A stretch of DNA of 64,000 nucleotides from Achromobacter deleyi (GCF_902859705.1 NZ_CADIJO010000017.1:61001-125000), one strand, 5' to 3'; counted from the first letter of the stretch, positions 32,576 to 43,306 are shown. The notes: generated by a model from the letters alone, not told the origin. Made by a program: numbers and translations.

Positions 32576-33426
32576 GCGCGGCTACCTTTGCCCGCGCGGC
32601 GCTGGCCGAGTCGCCGGTGATCGTGACGGTGGCGCCAAACGGGGCGTACAAGAAGGCGGCGGACCATCCGGCGGTGCCGATGACGCCGGACGCGCTGGCG
32701 TTGGAGGCGCGCGCCTGCCTGGACGCAGGCGCTGCGATGATGCACATGCACGTGCGCAAGCCGGACGGCAGCCATCTGTTGGACGCGCACGCGTACCGCG
32801 AGGCGCTGGCGGCGGTGGACCGCGCCGTGGGCCGCGAGCTGCTGGTGCAGGTGACGAGCGAGGCGGCGGGGGTGTACAAGGCGGCGGAGCAGATCGCATT
32901 GGTACGCGAGTTGCAGCCGGAAGCGGTGTCGATGGGACTGCGGGAGATCGCGGTGCCGGAGATCCCTGAGGCGGAGCTGGCGGCGTTCCTGGCGTGGGTG
33001 GCAGAGCGCCGGATCATGGCGCAGATCATTCTGTACGACGAAGGGGATGTGCGGCGCTGGCTGTCGCTGCGGGCGCGGGGGCTGGTGCCGCCGGGGGCCT
33101 GGTCGGTGCTGTTCGTGCTGGGGCGCTATAGCGTGGGGCAGACGTCATCGGCTTACGATCTGCTGCCGTTTCTGGCGGCTTACGACCATACGCTGCCTTG
33201 GGCGGTTTGTGCGTTCGGGGCCGAGGAGAATGCTTGCGTGACGACGGCGGCGGCGTTCGGGGGGCATATGCGGGTGGGGTTCGAGAATAATCTGAAGTTG
33301 CGGGATGGGTCGGTGGCGGGGGGGAATGCCGATCTGGTTCGGCAGGCGGTTGAAGGCGCGCGCGCGTTGGGGCGGCCTGTGGCGGATGCGGCGCAGGCTC
33401 GGGTTATTTATGGGGCGGTTGCTTAG
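32572..33426 (+). CDS. BKACE (beta-keto acid cleavage enzyme, DUF849)
   Basis: A 284-aa TIM-barrel enzyme that condenses a beta-keto acid with acetyl-CoA to give acetoacetate and a new CoA ester. The family start VIVTVAPNGAYKKAADHPAVPMT, the zinc-binding HMHVRK motif, and the late AFGGHMRVGFENN with the metal-site Glu are all present. Translationally coupled to the upstream dehydrogenase (ATGA), so the pair should act in sequence on a 3-hydroxy acid. Near the 3' end the coding strand becomes strongly G-rich (many GGG and GCG codons), unlike the middle of the window. The nested palindrome follows 49 bp after the stop. Confidence 0.9.
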   Translation: MSAATFARAALAESPVIVTVAPNGAYKKAADHPAVPMTPDALALEARACLDAGAAMMHMHVRKPDGSHLLDAHAYREALAAVDRAVGRELLVQVTSEAAGVYKAAEQIALVRELQPEAVSMGLREIAVPEIPEAELAAFLAWVAERRIMAQIILYDEGDVRRWLSLRARGLVPPGAWSVLFVLGRYSVGQTSSAYDLLPFLAAYDHTLPWAVCAFGAEENACVTTAAAFGGHMRVGFENNLKLRDGSVAGGNADLVRQAVEGARALGRPVADAAQARVIYGAVA

Positions 33427-33475
33427 CGGTTAGTTGCTGTTGTTCTTTGCTCGCGTAGGGCTGTGTTCTTGGGCC

Positions 33476-33641
33476 GCCTGGGGCGTCGGCGGCCTGCCGA
33501 GCGCGGCCTACGAGGGCGGTCCGGAGCCTTCGCTCCGGACTTCCCCGTGCTCATCCTCGTTGGCGGCTCCGCCGCCTGCCTTCGGATTCCGCCGGGCGCC
33601 CTCTACACGGCCGCGCTCGGCAGGCCGCCGACGCCCCAGGC
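33476..33641. repeat. Nested palindromic element, copy 1
   Basis: Perfect 33-bp outer arms at 33476-33508 and 33609-33641 are exact reverse complements. Inside lies an 8-bp hairpin GTCCGGAG (33519-33526)/CTCCGGAC (33533-33540) with loop CCTTCG, and a third hairpin GGCGGC-TCC-GCCGCC (33562-33576). The core hairpin and its flanks (GCGGTCCGGAG... ...CCCCGT) recur in copy 2 at 54696-54855, whereas the outer arms differ in sequence but are self-complementary in each copy. Confidence 0.92.
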
Positions 33642-33853
33642 TCCAATTGTTGTATGCGTGGGTTGTCTGGTTGGCTGTTTGGCAGGTGCTGTGGCCAATC
33701 GCCACGTTGTTTTGGTTGCGTGTTTGGGCGCACCGCTTCGTGCTGACGGGGCGCATCTGCCTCTGTCGCTATGTGCTTGTATATATAGCGGTTTTTGCCT
33801 TGTTTTCGCTGTGGCGCAACATTGACGCGTTCAAAACGCATCTGCTAAAAGCT

Positions 33854-33881
33854 TTGACATCCGCACGTTAAACGCAATACC
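33854..33881 (+). promoter_or_regulatory. Candidate nap promoter
   Basis: TTGACA (33854-33859), a 16-bp spacer, then AATACC (33876-33881), 25 bp before the napE start. The -10 is weak. No convincing FNR box (TTGAT-N4-ATCAA) is present nearby. Confidence 0.35.
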
Positions 33882-33905
33882 CCAACTGTCCTGGTGAGGT
33901 GGTGT

Positions 33906-34064
33906 GTGTCAGACGAGTCAGATGGCTACTCAAGGCCTCAGGAGTTGCGCAGTTTTCTGTTCCTGACGGCTGTCATGGCCCCCGTTCTTACGGTGATCAT
34001 TGTCGCGGGCTACGGTTTCATCGTTTGGTTCTATCAGTTGATTGCCGGTCCCCCGGGCAGCTGA
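33906..34064 (+). CDS. napE: NapE, small membrane protein of periplasmic nitrate reductase
   Basis: A 52-aa protein starting with GTG after a GAGG ribosome site. It reads ELRSFLFLTAVMAPVLTVI followed by VAGYGFIVWFYQLIAGPPG, which is the NapE pattern: a short cytoplasmic N terminus and a single membrane helix with the conserved GYGFIVW and AGPPG. Its molecular role is not known; it is a standard member of napEDABC clusters. Its stop overlaps the napD start (TGATG), confirming that it is a real gene despite its size. Confidence 0.9.
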   Translation: MSDESDGYSRPQELRSFLFLTAVMAPVLTVIIVAGYGFIVWFYQLIAGPPGS

Positions 34065-34405
34065 TGGATAGCGACGGAACGTTCCCCATGTCCGCGCATC
34101 CTCTGCCGGCAGCTTTGCCGGCTTCCCCTGAATTGCATATTGCCAGCCTGGTGGTGCATGCGTCGCCGCGTCGGCTGGATGAGGTGCGGGCGGCGGTGTT
34201 GGCGGTGGCGGGTGCCGAGATTCATGGGGCGTCCGACATGGGCAAGCTGGTGGTGACGCTGGAGGCCCCGACGACCGACGAGATGATGGCGCGGATTTCG
34301 CAGATACAGCGGCTCGATGGCGTGCTGGCGTCGGCGCTGGTTTACCAGCATGCCGATACGTTGGCGGCGATGAACGAGGAGATCGACGATGGCAATGGCC
34401 CGTAG
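34064..34405 (+). CDS. napD: NapD, NapA-specific Tat proofreading chaperone
   Basis: A 113-aa cytoplasmic protein of the NapD ferredoxin-like fold. The core [45 protein letters not shown] aligns with NapD, which binds the Tat signal peptide of NapA and holds it back until the molybdenum cofactor is in place. It begins in TGATG with the napE stop; an ATG at 34088 is an alternative start that omits eight residues. It overlaps napA by 17 bases. Confidence 0.92.
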   Translation: MDSDGTFPMSAHPLPAALPASPELHIASLVVHASPRRLDEVRAAVLAVAGAEIHGASDMGKLVVTLEAPTTDEMMARISQIQRLDGVLASALVYQHADTLAAMNEEIDDGNGP

Positions 34406-36884
34406 GGATTTCATCAAGCAATCGGCCGCTGCGGCGGCGGCGACGGTGGCGGGGATTCCGGTGGTGGGATTCACGCAGAACATCGTGACGGAGTCGGAAG
34501 CGGCGAAGCTGAAGTGGTCGAAGGCGCCCTGTAGGTTCTGCGGGACCGGCTGTGGCGTGAACGTCGCGGTGAAGGACAACCAGGTGGTGGCGACGCATGG
34601 GGATTTCAACGCCGAGGTGAACAAGGGGCTGAACTGCGTCAAGGGCTATTTCCTGTCGAAGATCATGTATGGCAATGACCGGCTGACGACGCCGCTGTTG
34701 CGCATGAAGGACGGCAAGTACGCGAAGGATGGGGAATTCGCGCCGGTGTCGTGGGACCAGGCTTTCGATGTGATGGCCGAGCAGTTCAAGCGGGTGCTCA
34801 AGGACAAGGGGCCCGAGGCGGTGGGGATGTTCGGGTCGGGGCAGTGGACGGTGTGGGAAGGCTATGCCGCGCTGAAGCTGATGAAGGCGGGGTTCCGCTC
34901 GAACAATCTGGACCCGAATGCGCGGCATTGCATGGCGTCGGCGGCGGTGGGGTTCATGCGCACGTTCGGTGCGGACGAGCCGATGGGCTGTTATGACGAC
35001 ATCGAGAACGCGGACGCGTTTGTGCTGTGGGGCTCGAACATGGCCGAGATGCACCCGATCCTGTGGACGCGGGTGACGGACCGGCGGTTGTCGGCGCCCA
35101 AGACGAAGGTGGCGGTGCTGTCGACGTTCGAGCACCGTTCGTACGAGCTGGCGGACCTGACGCTGACGTTCACGCCGCAGACGGACCTGGCGATCCTGAA
35201 TTACATCGCCAACCACATCATCCAGACCAAGCGGGTGAACCGCGAGTTCGTGGACAAGCACACGGTGTTCCACGAAGGCAATACGGATATCGGTTACGGG
35301 CTGCGGCCGGACCATCCGCTGCAGAAGGCGGCCAAGAATGCGGACAAGGCGGGCGGCTCCAAGCCCATTACCTATGACGAGTTCGCCAAGTTCGTGTCGC
35401 GCTACGACCTGGAATACACGTCCAAGCTGTCGGGGGTGCCCAAGAAGCAGCTGCAGGACCTGGCCGAGCTGTATGCCGACCCGAAGGTGCGGGTGACCTC
35501 GTTCTGGACGATGGGTTTCAACCAGCATACGCGCGGGGTGTGGGCCAACAATATGGTCTACAACATCCATTTGCTGACGGGCAAGATTTCGACGCCGGGC
35601 AACAGCCCGTTTTCGCTGACGGGGCAGCCCTCGGCCTGTGGCACGGCGCGCGAAGTGGGCACGTTTTCGCACCGGCTGCCGGCCGACCTGGTGGTGACGA
35701 ACCCCAAGCACCGGGCGCATGCCGAGGAACTGTGGCAGTTGCCGGCGGGCACCATTCCCGAGAAGGTGGGCGCGCACGCGGTGCTGCAGAACCGCATGCT
35801 GAAGGACGGCCAGATCAACGCCTATTGGGTGATGGTCAACAACAATATGCAGGCGGCGGCGAACCTGATGAACGAGGGCTTGCCGGGCTATCGCAATCCG
35901 GAAAACTTCATCGTGGTGTCCGACGCCTACCCGACGGTGACGACGATTTCGGCGGACCTGATCCTGCCGGCGGCGATGTGGGTGGAAAAGGAAGGCGCGT
36001 ACGGCAACGCCGAGCGCCGCACGCAGTTCTGGCACCAGCTGGTGAATGCGCCGGGCCAGGCGCGGTCGGACCTGTGGCAGCTGATGGAGTTTTCCAAGCG
36101 CTTCACGGTCGAGGAAGTGTGGCCGGCGGACCTCTTGGCCAAGAAGCCGGAGTACCGCGGCAAGACGCTGTTCGACGTGCTGTTTGCCAACGGCAAGGTG
36201 AACCGCTACCCGAATACCGAGCGCGACAAGGACTACGCCAACCAGGAAGCCGAGGCCTTCGGCTTCTATGCGCAGAAGGGCCTGTTCGAGGAATACGCCG
36301 AGTTCGGCCGCGGCCACGGCCATGACCTGGCGCCGTTCGACACCTACCATGAGGTGCGCGGGCTGCGCTGGCCGGTGGTCAAGGGCAAGGAAACGCTGTG
36401 GCGCTACCGCGAAGGCAGCGACCCCTATGTGAAGCCGGGCGCCGGGTTCGAGTTCTACGGCAATCCGGATGGCCGCGCGGTGATCTACGCCCTGCCCTAC
36501 GAGCCGCCCCCCGAGTCGCCGGACAAGGAATACCCGTTCTGGCTGTCCACCGGGCGCATCCTGGAGCACTGGCATTCCGGGTCGATGACGCGGCGGGTGC
36601 CCGAGCTGTACCGGGCGTTTCCGAACGCGGTCTGTTTCATGCACCCCGACGATGCGCAGGCGATGGGCCTGCGGCGCGGCGTCGAGGTGGAAATCGTGTC
36701 GCGGCGCGGCAAGATGCGCACGCGGCTGGAAACCCGCGGGCGCGACAAGCCGCCGCGCGGCCTGGTGTTCGTGCCGTGGTTCGACGCCGGCCAGCTGATC
36801 AACAAGGTCACGCTGGACGCCACCGACCCGATCTCGTTCCAGACCGACTTCAAGAAGTGCGCGGTCAAGATCGTCAAGGTCTGA
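34389..36884 (+). CDS. napA: NapA, periplasmic nitrate reductase catalytic subunit
   Basis: An 831-aa molybdoenzyme that reduces nitrate to nitrite in the periplasm. The twin-arginine signal is [11 protein letters not shown] near the N terminus. The [4Fe-4S] ligands are [10 protein letters not shown] and NCVKG. The Mo-ligand Cys is in [14 protein letters not shown]. The C-terminal molybdopterin dinucleotide-binding domain ([20 protein letters not shown]) is present. Length matches NapA of Alcaligenaceae. It overlaps napD by 17 bases and is followed by napB 20 bp later. Confidence 0.97.
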   Translation: MAMARRDFIKQSAAAAAATVAGIPVVGFTQNIVTESEAAKLKWSKAPCRFCGTGCGVNVAVKDNQVVATHGDFNAEVNKGLNCVKGYFLSKIMYGNDRLTTPLLRMKDGKYAKDGEFAPVSWDQAFDVMAEQFKRVLKDKGPEAVGMFGSGQWTVWEGYAALKLMKAGFRSNNLDPNARHCMASAAVGFMRTFGADEPMGCYDDIENADAFVLWGSNMAEMHPILWTRVTDRRLSAPKTKVAVLSTFEHRSYELADLTLTFTPQTDLAILNYIANHIIQTKRVNREFVDKHTVFHEGNTDIGYGLRPDHPLQKAAKNADKAGGSKPITYDEFAKFVSRYDLEYTSKLSGVPKKQLQDLAELYADPKVRVTSFWTMGFNQHTRGVWANNMVYNIHLLTGKISTPGNSPFSLTGQPSACGTAREVGTFSHRLPADLVVTNPKHRAHAEELWQLPAGTIPEKVGAHAVLQNRMLKDGQINAYWVMVNNNMQAAANLMNEGLPGYRNPENFIVVSDAYPTVTTISADLILPAAMWVEKEGAYGNAERRTQFWHQLVNAPGQARSDLWQLMEFSKRFTVEEVWPADLLAKKPEYRGKTLFDVLFANGKVNRYPNTERDKDYANQEAEAFGFYAQKGLFEEYAEFGRGHGHDLAPFDTYHEVRGLRWPVVKGKETLWRYREGSDPYVKPGAGFEFYGNPDGRAVIYALPYEPPPESPDKEYPFWLSTGRILEHWHSGSMTRRVPELYRAFPNAVCFMHPDDAQAMGLRRGVEVEIVSRRGKMRTRLETRGRDKPPRGLVFVPWFDAGQLINKVTLDATDPISFQTDFKKCAVKIVKV

Positions 36885-36904
36885 ACGGCGTACCGGAGAC
36901 AGCC

Positions 36905-37381
36905 ATGAACCTACGCGCTCTAGTTTTCGCCGTGTGCGCCGCCACCTGTACGGCCGCCTGGGCCGCGCCGCCGTTCGAGGTCGAGGACCCGATGCGCGGC
37001 CCCACCCCGATTGCCGACGAGACCGATCCGCCGCTGATCAGCCCGATCGAGAACAAGGACATCAAGCGGATGCGCACGTATTCGATGCAGCCGCCGACCA
37101 TTCCGCATTCCATCGATGGCTACCAGATCGACAAGAACTTCAACCGCTGCCTGGCCTGCCATGCGCGCGTGAATACCGAAGAGACCCAGGCGCCGCCGCT
37201 CAGCGTGACCCACTACATGGACCGCGACAGCAACGTGCTGGCCGAGGTGTCGCCGCGGCGCTATTTCTGTGTGCAGTGCCACGTGCCGCAGTCCGAGGCC
37301 AAGCCGCTGGTGTCCAACACGTATCAGGACATCGATGTGATCCTCAAGCGCCTGACCGCCCCGGCGTCCGACAAGAAGTAA
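36905..37381 (+). CDS. napB: NapB, dihaem cytochrome c subunit
   Basis: A 158-aa periplasmic cytochrome with signal peptide ending AAWAAP. Two haem-attachment motifs CLACH and CVQCH are present, and the NapB block [19 protein letters not shown] lies ahead of the first. It passes electrons from NapC to NapA. GGAG ribosome site precedes the ATG. The haems are attached by the Ccm proteins encoded downstream. Confidence 0.96.
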   Translation: MNLRALVFAVCAATCTAAWAAPPFEVEDPMRGPTPIADETDPPLISPIENKDIKRMRTYSMQPPTIPHSIDGYQIDKNFNRCLACHARVNTEETQAPPLSVTHYMDRDSNVLAEVSPRRYFCVQCHVPQSEAKPLVSNTYQDIDVILKRLTAPASDKK

Positions 37382-37397
37382 GGCACCGGGAGCCGCC

Positions 37398-38027
37398 ATG
37401 CTCAACCTCATCAAGCGCTACTGGAACATCATCCGCCGGCCCAGCGTGCATTTCAGCCTGGGCTTTCTGACGGTGGGCGGCTTCATCGGCGGCATCCTGT
37501 TCTGGGGCGCCTTCAATACCGCCATGGAATTCACCAATACGGAGAAATTCTGCACCGGCTGCCACGAGATGCGCGACAACGTCTACGCCGAACTCAAGGG
37601 CACCATCCACTTCACCAACCGCTCGGGCGTGCGGGCGCTGTGTTCCGACTGTCACGTGCCGCACAACTGGACGGACAAGATCGCCCGCAAGATGCAGGCG
37701 TCCAAGGAGGTCTGGGGCAAGATCTTCGGCACCATCGACACGCGCGAGAAGTTCGTGGACAAGCGGCTGGAACTGGCCAAGCACGAATGGGCCCGCTTCA
37801 AGGCCAACGATTCGCTGGAATGCCGCAACTGCCATAACTACGACTACATGGACTTCACCCGCCAGAGCGTGCGGGCGCAGAACATGCATTCGACCTACCT
37901 GGCGGACAAGAGCAAGACCTGCATCGACTGCCACAAGGGCATCGCCCACAAACTGCCCAACATTCCGCCCGGCGAACTGTCGTCGGTGCCCGGCCTGGGC
38001 CAGGACAGCCCGCATGCGGGCCGCTGA
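37398..38027 (+). CDS. napC: NapC, membrane tetrahaem quinol dehydrogenase
   Basis: A 209-aa NapC/NirT-family cytochrome. One N-terminal membrane helix ([21 protein letters not shown]) anchors it to the inner membrane. Four CxxCH motifs follow: CTGCH, CSDCH, CRNCH and CIDCH, with distal-ligand His residues conserved around them ([11 protein letters not shown]). It oxidises quinol and feeds NapB. It overlaps ccmA by 14 bases. No napF, napG or napH is present, so the quinol route is NapC only. Confidence 0.96.
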   Translation: MLNLIKRYWNIIRRPSVHFSLGFLTVGGFIGGILFWGAFNTAMEFTNTEKFCTGCHEMRDNVYAELKGTIHFTNRSGVRALCSDCHVPHNWTDKIARKMQASKEVWGKIFGTIDTREKFVDKRLELAKHEWARFKANDSLECRNCHNYDYMDFTRQSVRAQNMHSTYLADKSKTCIDCHKGIAHKLPNIPPGELSSVPGLGQDSPHAGR

Positions 38028-38670
38028 CGCGCTGCACGCCGCCGCCCTGGTCGGCCGGCGCGGCGCGGCGGGCGCGGTCGACTTCACCCTGGCTCCGGGT
38101 CATTGGCTGCACGTGCGCGGCGCCAACGGCAGCGGCAAGACCAGCCTGTTGCGGATGCTGGCGGGGCTGCTGCAACCGCAATCGGGCAGCGTGCACTGGC
38201 AGGGGCGCGACATCCGCCGCGACTTCGCCGCCTATTGCGCCGACATGGCTTTCCTGTCGCACGGCAACGGCCTGTGCGGCGAACTGAGCGCGGCCGAGAA
38301 CCTGCGCTACGCACTGGCGATTGCCGGCGCGCCGCAAGCGGACACGACGGCGGCGCTGCACGCCTGGCGGCTGGCGGATTGCGCCGACACGCCCGCCGCG
38401 CGCCTGTCGCAAGGCCAGGGCCGCCGGCTGGCGCTGGCCGCCGCGGTGCTGAGCCGCAAGCCGCTCTGGCTGCTGGATGAACCCGATGCGGGGCTGGATG
38501 CCGCCAGCCTGGACCTGCTGGACCAGGCGCTGGACGCGCACCTTGCCGCGGGCGGCCTGGCCGTGGTGGCCTCGCACCGCGCCCCGGGCGCATCCCCTGC
38601 CCGCAAACACACCCTGGATATGGACGACTACGCCGATGCTGGCAACGCTGTGGCAATTGGCGCGCCGTGA
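38014..38670 (+). CDS. ccmA: CcmA, cytochrome c maturation ABC ATPase
   Basis: A 218-aa ATPase of the CcmABCD complex that releases holo-CcmE. Walker [10 protein letters not shown], an LSQGQGRR signature and Walker [13 protein letters not shown] are all present. The start overlaps the end of napC by 14 bases, so napC and ccmA are translationally coupled. The 3' end overlaps ccmB by 35 bases. Confidence 0.95.
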   Translation: MRAADALHAAALVGRRGAAGAVDFTLAPGHWLHVRGANGSGKTSLLRMLAGLLQPQSGSVHWQGRDIRRDFAAYCADMAFLSHGNGLCGELSAAENLRYALAIAGAPQADTTAALHAWRLADCADTPAARLSQGQGRRLALAAAVLSRKPLWLLDEPDAGLDAASLDLLDQALDAHLAAGGLAVVASHRAPGASPARKHTLDMDDYADAGNAVAIGAP

Positions 38671-39301
38671 ACTGCGGCTGGCCTGGAGGCGGCCCGCGGA
38701 AACGCTGGGCGCCGCGCTGTTCTTCGTGGTGGCGGGGTCGCTGTTTCCGTTGGCGGTGGGGCCCGACCCCGCCCTGCTCGCTGCCATCGGCCCCGGCGTG
38801 CTGTGGGTCTGCGCATTGCTCGGCATCCTCTTGACGCTGCAACGGCCGTTTGCGCAGGACTACGACAACGGCGCACTCGAACAACTGCTGGTGTCGCCCC
38901 ACCCGCTGCCCCTGCTGGTGGGCGCCAAGCTGGCCGCGCACTGGTTCAGCAGCTGCCTGCCGCTGATCCTGGCCAGCCCGGTGCTGGCGCTGCAATTCGG
39001 CCTGTCACCAGGCGCCATCGGCGTGCTGGTGCTGTCGCTGCTGCTGGGCACGCCCACGCTGGCGCTGATCGGCGGGCTGGGCGCAGCGCTGACGCTGGGG
39101 CTGCGCGGCGGCGCGCTACTGCCGTTGCTGGTGCTGCCGCTGTACGTGCCGGTGCTGATCTTCGGCAGCGGCGCGGTGTCGGCGGTGCACGCCGGCCTGG
39201 GCGCCGGCCCGCAACTGTCGCTGCTGGGCGCGGGCCTGTGCCTGGCCCTGCTGCTGTGCCCCTGGAGCGCGTCGGCCGCGCTGCGCGTGGCGCTGGACTG
39301 A
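38636..39301 (+). CDS. ccmB: CcmB, haem exporter membrane subunit
   Basis: A 221-aa membrane protein with about six helices, starting [30 protein letters not shown], which matches CcmB. It pairs with CcmA. The start lies 35 bases inside ccmA; an earlier in-frame start would run far into the ccmA coding sequence and is rejected. Confidence 0.92.
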   Translation: MLATLWQLARRELRLAWRRPAETLGAALFFVVAGSLFPLAVGPDPALLAAIGPGVLWVCALLGILLTLQRPFAQDYDNGALEQLLVSPHPLPLLVGAKLAAHWFSSCLPLILASPVLALQFGLSPGAIGVLVLSLLLGTPTLALIGGLGAALTLGLRGGALLPLLVLPLYVPVLIFGSGAVSAVHAGLGAGPQLSLLGAGLCLALLLCPWSASAALRVALD

Positions 39302-39311
39302 GGACGCGCCC

Positions 39312-40103
39312 ATGCACAAGCCCCCTGCCCTGAACCCGTTCGCCCCGGCCGCCCCCGCGTCCCGCCCCGGCTGGCTGCGCTATGCCTCGCCGGCCCGCTT
39401 CTATCCGCTGGCCGGCCGGCTGATCCCCTGGCTGGCGCTGGCGGCCGCGCTGTTCGGCGCGGCGGGCCTGTATGTGGGCCTGGTGGTGGCGCCCGTGGAC
39501 AGCCAGCAGGGCGAGGTCTACCGCATCCTGTTCATTCACGTGGCGGCGGCGTGGATGTCGATGTTCCTGTACCTGGTGATGGCGCTGTATGCCGCGCTGG
39601 GCCTGGTGCTGCAGACCCGGCTGTCGTTCATGATGATGCGGGCGCTGGCCCCGACCGGCGCGCTGTTCACGTTCGTGACGCTGTGGACCGGTGCCCTGTG
39701 GGGCAAGCCCACCTGGGGCGCGTGGTGGGTATGGGATGCGCGCCTGACGTCGGAACTGATCCTGCTGTTCCTGTACCTGGGCTTCATGGCCTTGCAGGCC
39801 GCCAGCGACGACCCGCGCCGCGGCGACCGCGGCGGCGCCATCCTGCTGCTGGCCGGCGTGGTCAACGTGCCCATCATCTACTTCTCGGTGCGCTGGTGGA
39901 ACACGCTGCACCAGGGCGCGTCCATCAACCTGACCACGGCGCCCAGCATGGCGCACGTGATGCTCGGCGCCATGTTGCTGATGGTGGCGGCATTCTGGCT
40001 GTACAGCGCCGCCGTGGGGCTGGCGCGGGTGCGCGACATCATCGCCGAACGCGAACCGGCCGCAGTGCAGGCCGCAATGCAGGCCGAGGAGAAGGCGCGA
40101 TGA
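39312..40103 (+). CDS. ccmC: CcmC, haem-handling membrane protein
   Basis: A 263-aa, six-helix protein that passes haem to CcmE. The periplasmic Trp-rich WD motif is [14 protein letters not shown], with the flanking conserved His residues in LFIHVAAAW and WWNTLHQG. It overlaps ccmD (ATGA). Confidence 0.96.
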   Translation: MHKPPALNPFAPAAPASRPGWLRYASPARFYPLAGRLIPWLALAAALFGAAGLYVGLVVAPVDSQQGEVYRILFIHVAAAWMSMFLYLVMALYAALGLVLQTRLSFMMMRALAPTGALFTFVTLWTGALWGKPTWGAWWVWDARLTSELILLFLYLGFMALQAASDDPRRGDRGGAILLLAGVVNVPIIYFSVRWWNTLHQGASINLTTAPSMAHVMLGAMLLMVAAFWLYSAAVGLARVRDIIAEREPAAVQAAMQAEEKAR

Positions 40104-40255
40104 GCTGGGACGCGCTGTTCTCGCTGCAGGGCCATGGCCCCTACCTGCTGGGCGCTTATGGCGTGACGCTGGCGCTGCTGGCGCTGGAGGCCGGTTTGTT
40201 GTGGCGCCGGGCCCGCGCACGCGCCCGGGCCCGGCAACGCGGAGACGCGCCATGA
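40100..40255 (+). CDS. ccmD: CcmD, small membrane protein
   Basis: A 51-aa protein with one membrane helix ([28 protein letters not shown], family-typical YxxxAYGxT pattern) and an Arg-rich cytoplasmic tail. It stabilises the CcmABC/CcmE complex. Both ends overlap neighbours by ATGA, which supports this short gene. Confidence 0.92.
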   Translation: MSWDALFSLQGHGPYLLGAYGVTLALLALEAGLLWRRARARARARQRGDAP

Positions 40256-40788
40256 CCCCGCGCAAGCGCCGCGCGCTGGCGCTGGCGGCCGGCCTGGGCC
40301 TGCTGGCGGCCGCCGCCGCGCTGGTGCTCAATGCCTTGCAATCGAACCTGGTGTTCTTCTTCACGCCCACACAGGTTGCCGCGCACGAAGCGCCCGGCAG
40401 CGGCAGCTTCCGGGTGGGCGGGCTGGTGCAGGAAGGCTCGCTCAAGCGCGAAGCCGACGGCCTGTCGCTGCGCTTCGTCGTGACGGACACGGTGCATTCG
40501 GTGCCGGTGGTCTACCGCGGGCTGTTGCCCGACCTGTTCCGCGAGGGCAAGGGCGTGGTGGCGGCCGGCAAGCTGGGCGCGGACGGCGTGTTCCAGGCGT
40601 CCGAAGTGCTGGCCAAGCATGATGAAAACTACATGCCGCCGGAAGCCGCCGATGCGATCAAGCGGGCCACGGCGGGCGCCAGGGCCGATGACGGCGCGAG
40701 CGGCTCCGGCGCCGCCCAGCGCACCGGCGCTGGTTCCGAATCCGCGGCGGGCACACGCCCCGGCGCCTTGCGGGCGGACTCGCGATGA
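40252..40788 (+). CDS. ccmE: CcmE, periplasmic haem chaperone
   Basis: A 178-aa membrane-anchored haem chaperone. An N-terminal anchor helix precedes an OB-fold domain ([35 protein letters not shown]). The covalent haem-binding His is in [12 protein letters not shown]. The last 40 residues are a flexible Ala/Gly/Ser-rich tail. The start at 40252 overlaps ccmD. Confidence 0.96.
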   Translation: MTPRKRRALALAAGLGLLAAAAALVLNALQSNLVFFFTPTQVAAHEAPGSGSFRVGGLVQEGSLKREADGLSLRFVVTDTVHSVPVVYRGLLPDLFREGKGVVAAGKLGADGVFQASEVLAKHDENYMPPEAADAIKRATAGARADDGASGSGAAQRTGAGSESAAGTRPGALRADSR

Positions 40789-42785
40789 TCCCGGAAATCG
40801 GCCTGTTCAGCCTGATCCTGGCGCTGCTGGCGGCGATCGTCCAGGGCACCCTGCCGCTGATCGGCGCGGCCACCGGCTGGCATCCGGGGCTGGCGGTGGC
40901 GCGGCCCGCCGCCGTGGCGCAGTTCGGCCTGGCCACCGTGGCCATCGGCTGCCTGGCGGCGTCCTTTCTGCAGAACGACTATTCGGTGCTGTACGTGGCC
41001 GCCAATTCGCACGCCGACCTGCCCGCCGCCTACCGTTTCGCGGCGGTGTGGGGCGGCCACGAAGGCTCGCTGCTGCTGTGGCTGTACCTGCTGACGGCCT
41101 GGACGCTGGCCGTGGCCCTGTGCAGCCGGCGCCTGCCGCCGGCCTTCGCCGGCCGGGTGCTGGCGGTGATGGGCTGGATCAGCGTGGGCTTCCTGCTGTT
41201 CCTGCTGTTCCTGTCCAACCCCTTTGAACGGCTGATGCCGCCGGCCATGGCGGGCCGCGACCTGAACCCGCTATTGCAGGACCCGGGCATGATCGTGCAC
41301 CCGCCGATGCTGTACATGGGCTATGTGGGCTTTTCGGTAGCCTTCGCCTTTGCCATCGCCGCGCTGCTGTCCGGCGAACTGGATGCGCTGTGGGCCCGCT
41401 GGGTGCGCCCGTGGACGCTGGCCGCCTGGACCTTCCTGACGCTGGGCATCCTGCTGGGCAGCGCCTGGGCCTATTACGTGCTGGGCTGGGGCGGCTGGTG
41501 GTTCTGGGACCCGGTCGAGAACGCGTCGTTCATGCCCTGGCTGGCGGGCACCGCGCTGATCCATTCGCTGATCGTCACCGAGCGGCGCGGCGCCTTCCGC
41601 AGCTGGACGGTGCTGCTGGCCATCTGCACGTTTTCGCTCAGCATCCTGGGCACGTTCCTGGTGCGTTCGGGCGTGCTGACGTCGGTGCACGCCTTCGCGG
41701 TGGACCCGGGCCGCGGCCTGTACATCCTGGGTTTCATGACCGTGATCGTGGGCGGTTCGCTGGCGCTGTACGCGTGGCGCGCGCCCAAGGTGGGCCTGGG
41801 CGGGGGCTTCGCGCTGCTGTCGCGCGAATCGCTGCTGTTGAGCAACAACGTGGTGCTGACCGTGGCGGCTGCCTCGGTGCTGCTGGGCACGCTGTACCCG
41901 GTGGTGCTGGACGTGCTGGACTGGGGCAAGATCTCGATCGGCCCGCCCTACTTCGAAGCCGTGTTCGTGCCGCTGATGACGCCCGCCATCTTCCTGATGG
42001 GCGTGGGCCCGGTGGCGCGCTGGAAGCAGGCGCAGGCGCCCGACCTGGGCCGCCGGCTGCGCATCGCGTTCGCCGTCAGCGTGGCCACCGCCGTGCTGCT
42101 GCCGCTAGCCATGCCCGGCCCGATCCGGCTGGGCTCGCCGCTGGTGATGCTGGGCCTGTGGCTGGCGGCGTGGTCGGTCGCCAGCGCGGCCGCGCACGCC
42201 TGGCAGCGCCTGACCGACGGCGACGGCCACTGGCTGCGCCGCCTGGGCCGCCAGCCGCGGTCTTGGTACGGCATGCTGCTGGCGCACGCCGGCATCGGCA
42301 TCTTCATTGCCGGCGCCACGCTGGCCAACGGCTACGAGGTCAAGCAGGAACTGCGGCTGGAGCCGGGCGCGGCGCAAGAGGCCGGCGGCTACCGCTTCGT
42401 GTTTGCCGGCCTGGCGCCCGCCACCGGCCCGAACTACAGCGCCCAGCGCGCCGAATTCCACGTCACCCGCGACGGTCGGCCGGTCACCACGCTGTATCCC
42501 GAAAAGCGCCTGTACACCGTGCAGGACATGCCGCTGAGCCAGGCCGCCATCGACAGCGGCTTCACCCGCGACCTGTTCGTGGCGCTGGGCGAGCCGGCCG
42601 GCGGATCCGCCTGGACGGTGCGCATCCAGGTCAAGCCCTTCATGGCGTGGATCTGGGCCGGCTGCCTGCTGATGGCGCTGGGCGGCCTGTTGGCGGCCGG
42701 CGACAAGCGCTACCGCCAGGGCGAAGCGCGCGCCCCGCAAGCCCACGCGCGCGCCATGCCCACGGCCTCGCGGGAGGGCACCTGA
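40785..42785 (+). CDS. ccmF: CcmF, haem lyase core subunit
   Basis: A 666-aa multi-helix membrane protein that attaches haem to apocytochrome c together with CcmH and CcmI. The periplasmic WD motif reads [19 protein letters not shown], and the second motif [11 protein letters not shown] and conserved His residues ([11 protein letters not shown]) are present. Overlaps: ccmE by ATGA at its start, and ccmG by one base (TGATG) at its end. Confidence 0.97.
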   Translation: MIPEIGLFSLILALLAAIVQGTLPLIGAATGWHPGLAVARPAAVAQFGLATVAIGCLAASFLQNDYSVLYVAANSHADLPAAYRFAAVWGGHEGSLLLWLYLLTAWTLAVALCSRRLPPAFAGRVLAVMGWISVGFLLFLLFLSNPFERLMPPAMAGRDLNPLLQDPGMIVHPPMLYMGYVGFSVAFAFAIAALLSGELDALWARWVRPWTLAAWTFLTLGILLGSAWAYYVLGWGGWWFWDPVENASFMPWLAGTALIHSLIVTERRGAFRSWTVLLAICTFSLSILGTFLVRSGVLTSVHAFAVDPGRGLYILGFMTVIVGGSLALYAWRAPKVGLGGGFALLSRESLLLSNNVVLTVAAASVLLGTLYPVVLDVLDWGKISIGPPYFEAVFVPLMTPAIFLMGVGPVARWKQAQAPDLGRRLRIAFAVSVATAVLLPLAMPGPIRLGSPLVMLGLWLAAWSVASAAAHAWQRLTDGDGHWLRRLGRQPRSWYGMLLAHAGIGIFIAGATLANGYEVKQELRLEPGAAQEAGGYRFVFAGLAPATGPNYSAQRAEFHVTRDGRPVTTLYPEKRLYTVQDMPLSQAAIDSGFTRDLFVALGEPAGGSAWTVRIQVKPFMAWIWAGCLLMALGGLLAAGDKRYRQGEARAPQAHARAMPTASREGT

Positions 42786-43306
42786 TGCTGCGCTACCTGC
42801 TGCCCCTGGCGGTGTTCCTGGCCATGGCCGTGTTCCTGGCGCTGGGCCTGTCGCGCGACCCGCGCGCGGTGCCGTCCGCCATGATCGACAAGCCGGCCCC
42901 CGCCATCAGCCTGCCGCTCTTGCACGCGCCCGACCAGCGGCTGGACGTGCAGTCGCTGCGCGGCAAGGTCTGGCTGCTGAACGTATGGGCCTCGTGGTGC
43001 GCGCCGTGCCGCGAAGAACTGCCGGTGCTGCGGGAAGCGGCCCGGCGCCACGGCGTGCCGCTGTATGGCCTGAACTACAAGGACAAGCCCGAGGACGCGC
43101 TGGCCTGGCTGGGCCGCCATGGCGACCCGTACATTGCTTCCGCCAGCGACGTCGATGGCCGGGTGGGCATCGAATACGGCGTGTACGGCGTCCCCGAGAC
43201 TTTCGTCATCGACGGCGCCGGCCGCATCCGCTACAAGCAGCTGGGCCTGATCACGCCGGAAATCTGGCGCACGCGGATCCAGCCGATGATCGAGTCGCTG
43301 CAATGA
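42785..43306 (+). CDS. ccmG: CcmG/DsbE, thioredoxin-like thiol reductase
   Basis: A 173-aa membrane-anchored thioredoxin-fold protein. An N-terminal helix is followed by a periplasmic domain with the active site WASWCAPCREE and the cis-Pro loop YGVPETFVID. It keeps apocytochrome haem-binding Cys residues reduced. The start TGATG overlaps the ccmF stop. Confidence 0.96.
   Translation: MLRYLLPLAVFLAMAVFLALGLSRDPRAVPSAMIDKPAPAISLPLLHAPDQRLDVQSLRGKVWLLNVWASWCAPCREELPVLREAARRHGVPLYGLNYKDKPEDALAWLGRHGDPYIASASDVDGRVGIEYGVYGVPETFVIDGAGRIRYKQLGLITPEIWRTRIQPMIESLQ

Larger units (their letters stand above)
33427..33905. other. Intergenic region between BKACE and nap genes
   Basis: A 479-bp gene-free stretch holding the nested palindrome at 33476-33641 and a T-rich, lower-GC stretch (33642-33880) with a candidate nap promoter at its end. 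An open frame (33434-33871) runs through the palindrome but lacks any domain or ribosome site, so it is not accepted. Confidence 0.6.

Noticed and set aside
33815..33845. FNR box before nap (TTGACGCGTTCAA)
   Set aside because: The half-sites TTGA and TCAA are five, not six, bases apart and the inner T/A pair is missing, so it does not fit TTGAT-N4-ATCAA.
33434..33871. 145-codon plus-strand frame through palindrome copy 1
   Set aside because: No ribosome site or domain. The similar peptide in copy 2 comes only from the shared palindrome core.
33930..36644. 904-codon minus-strand open frame across napA
   Set aside because: It is antisense to napA, His/Arg-rich in composition, and lacks any domain. 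Long antisense frames are expected in high-GC DNA.
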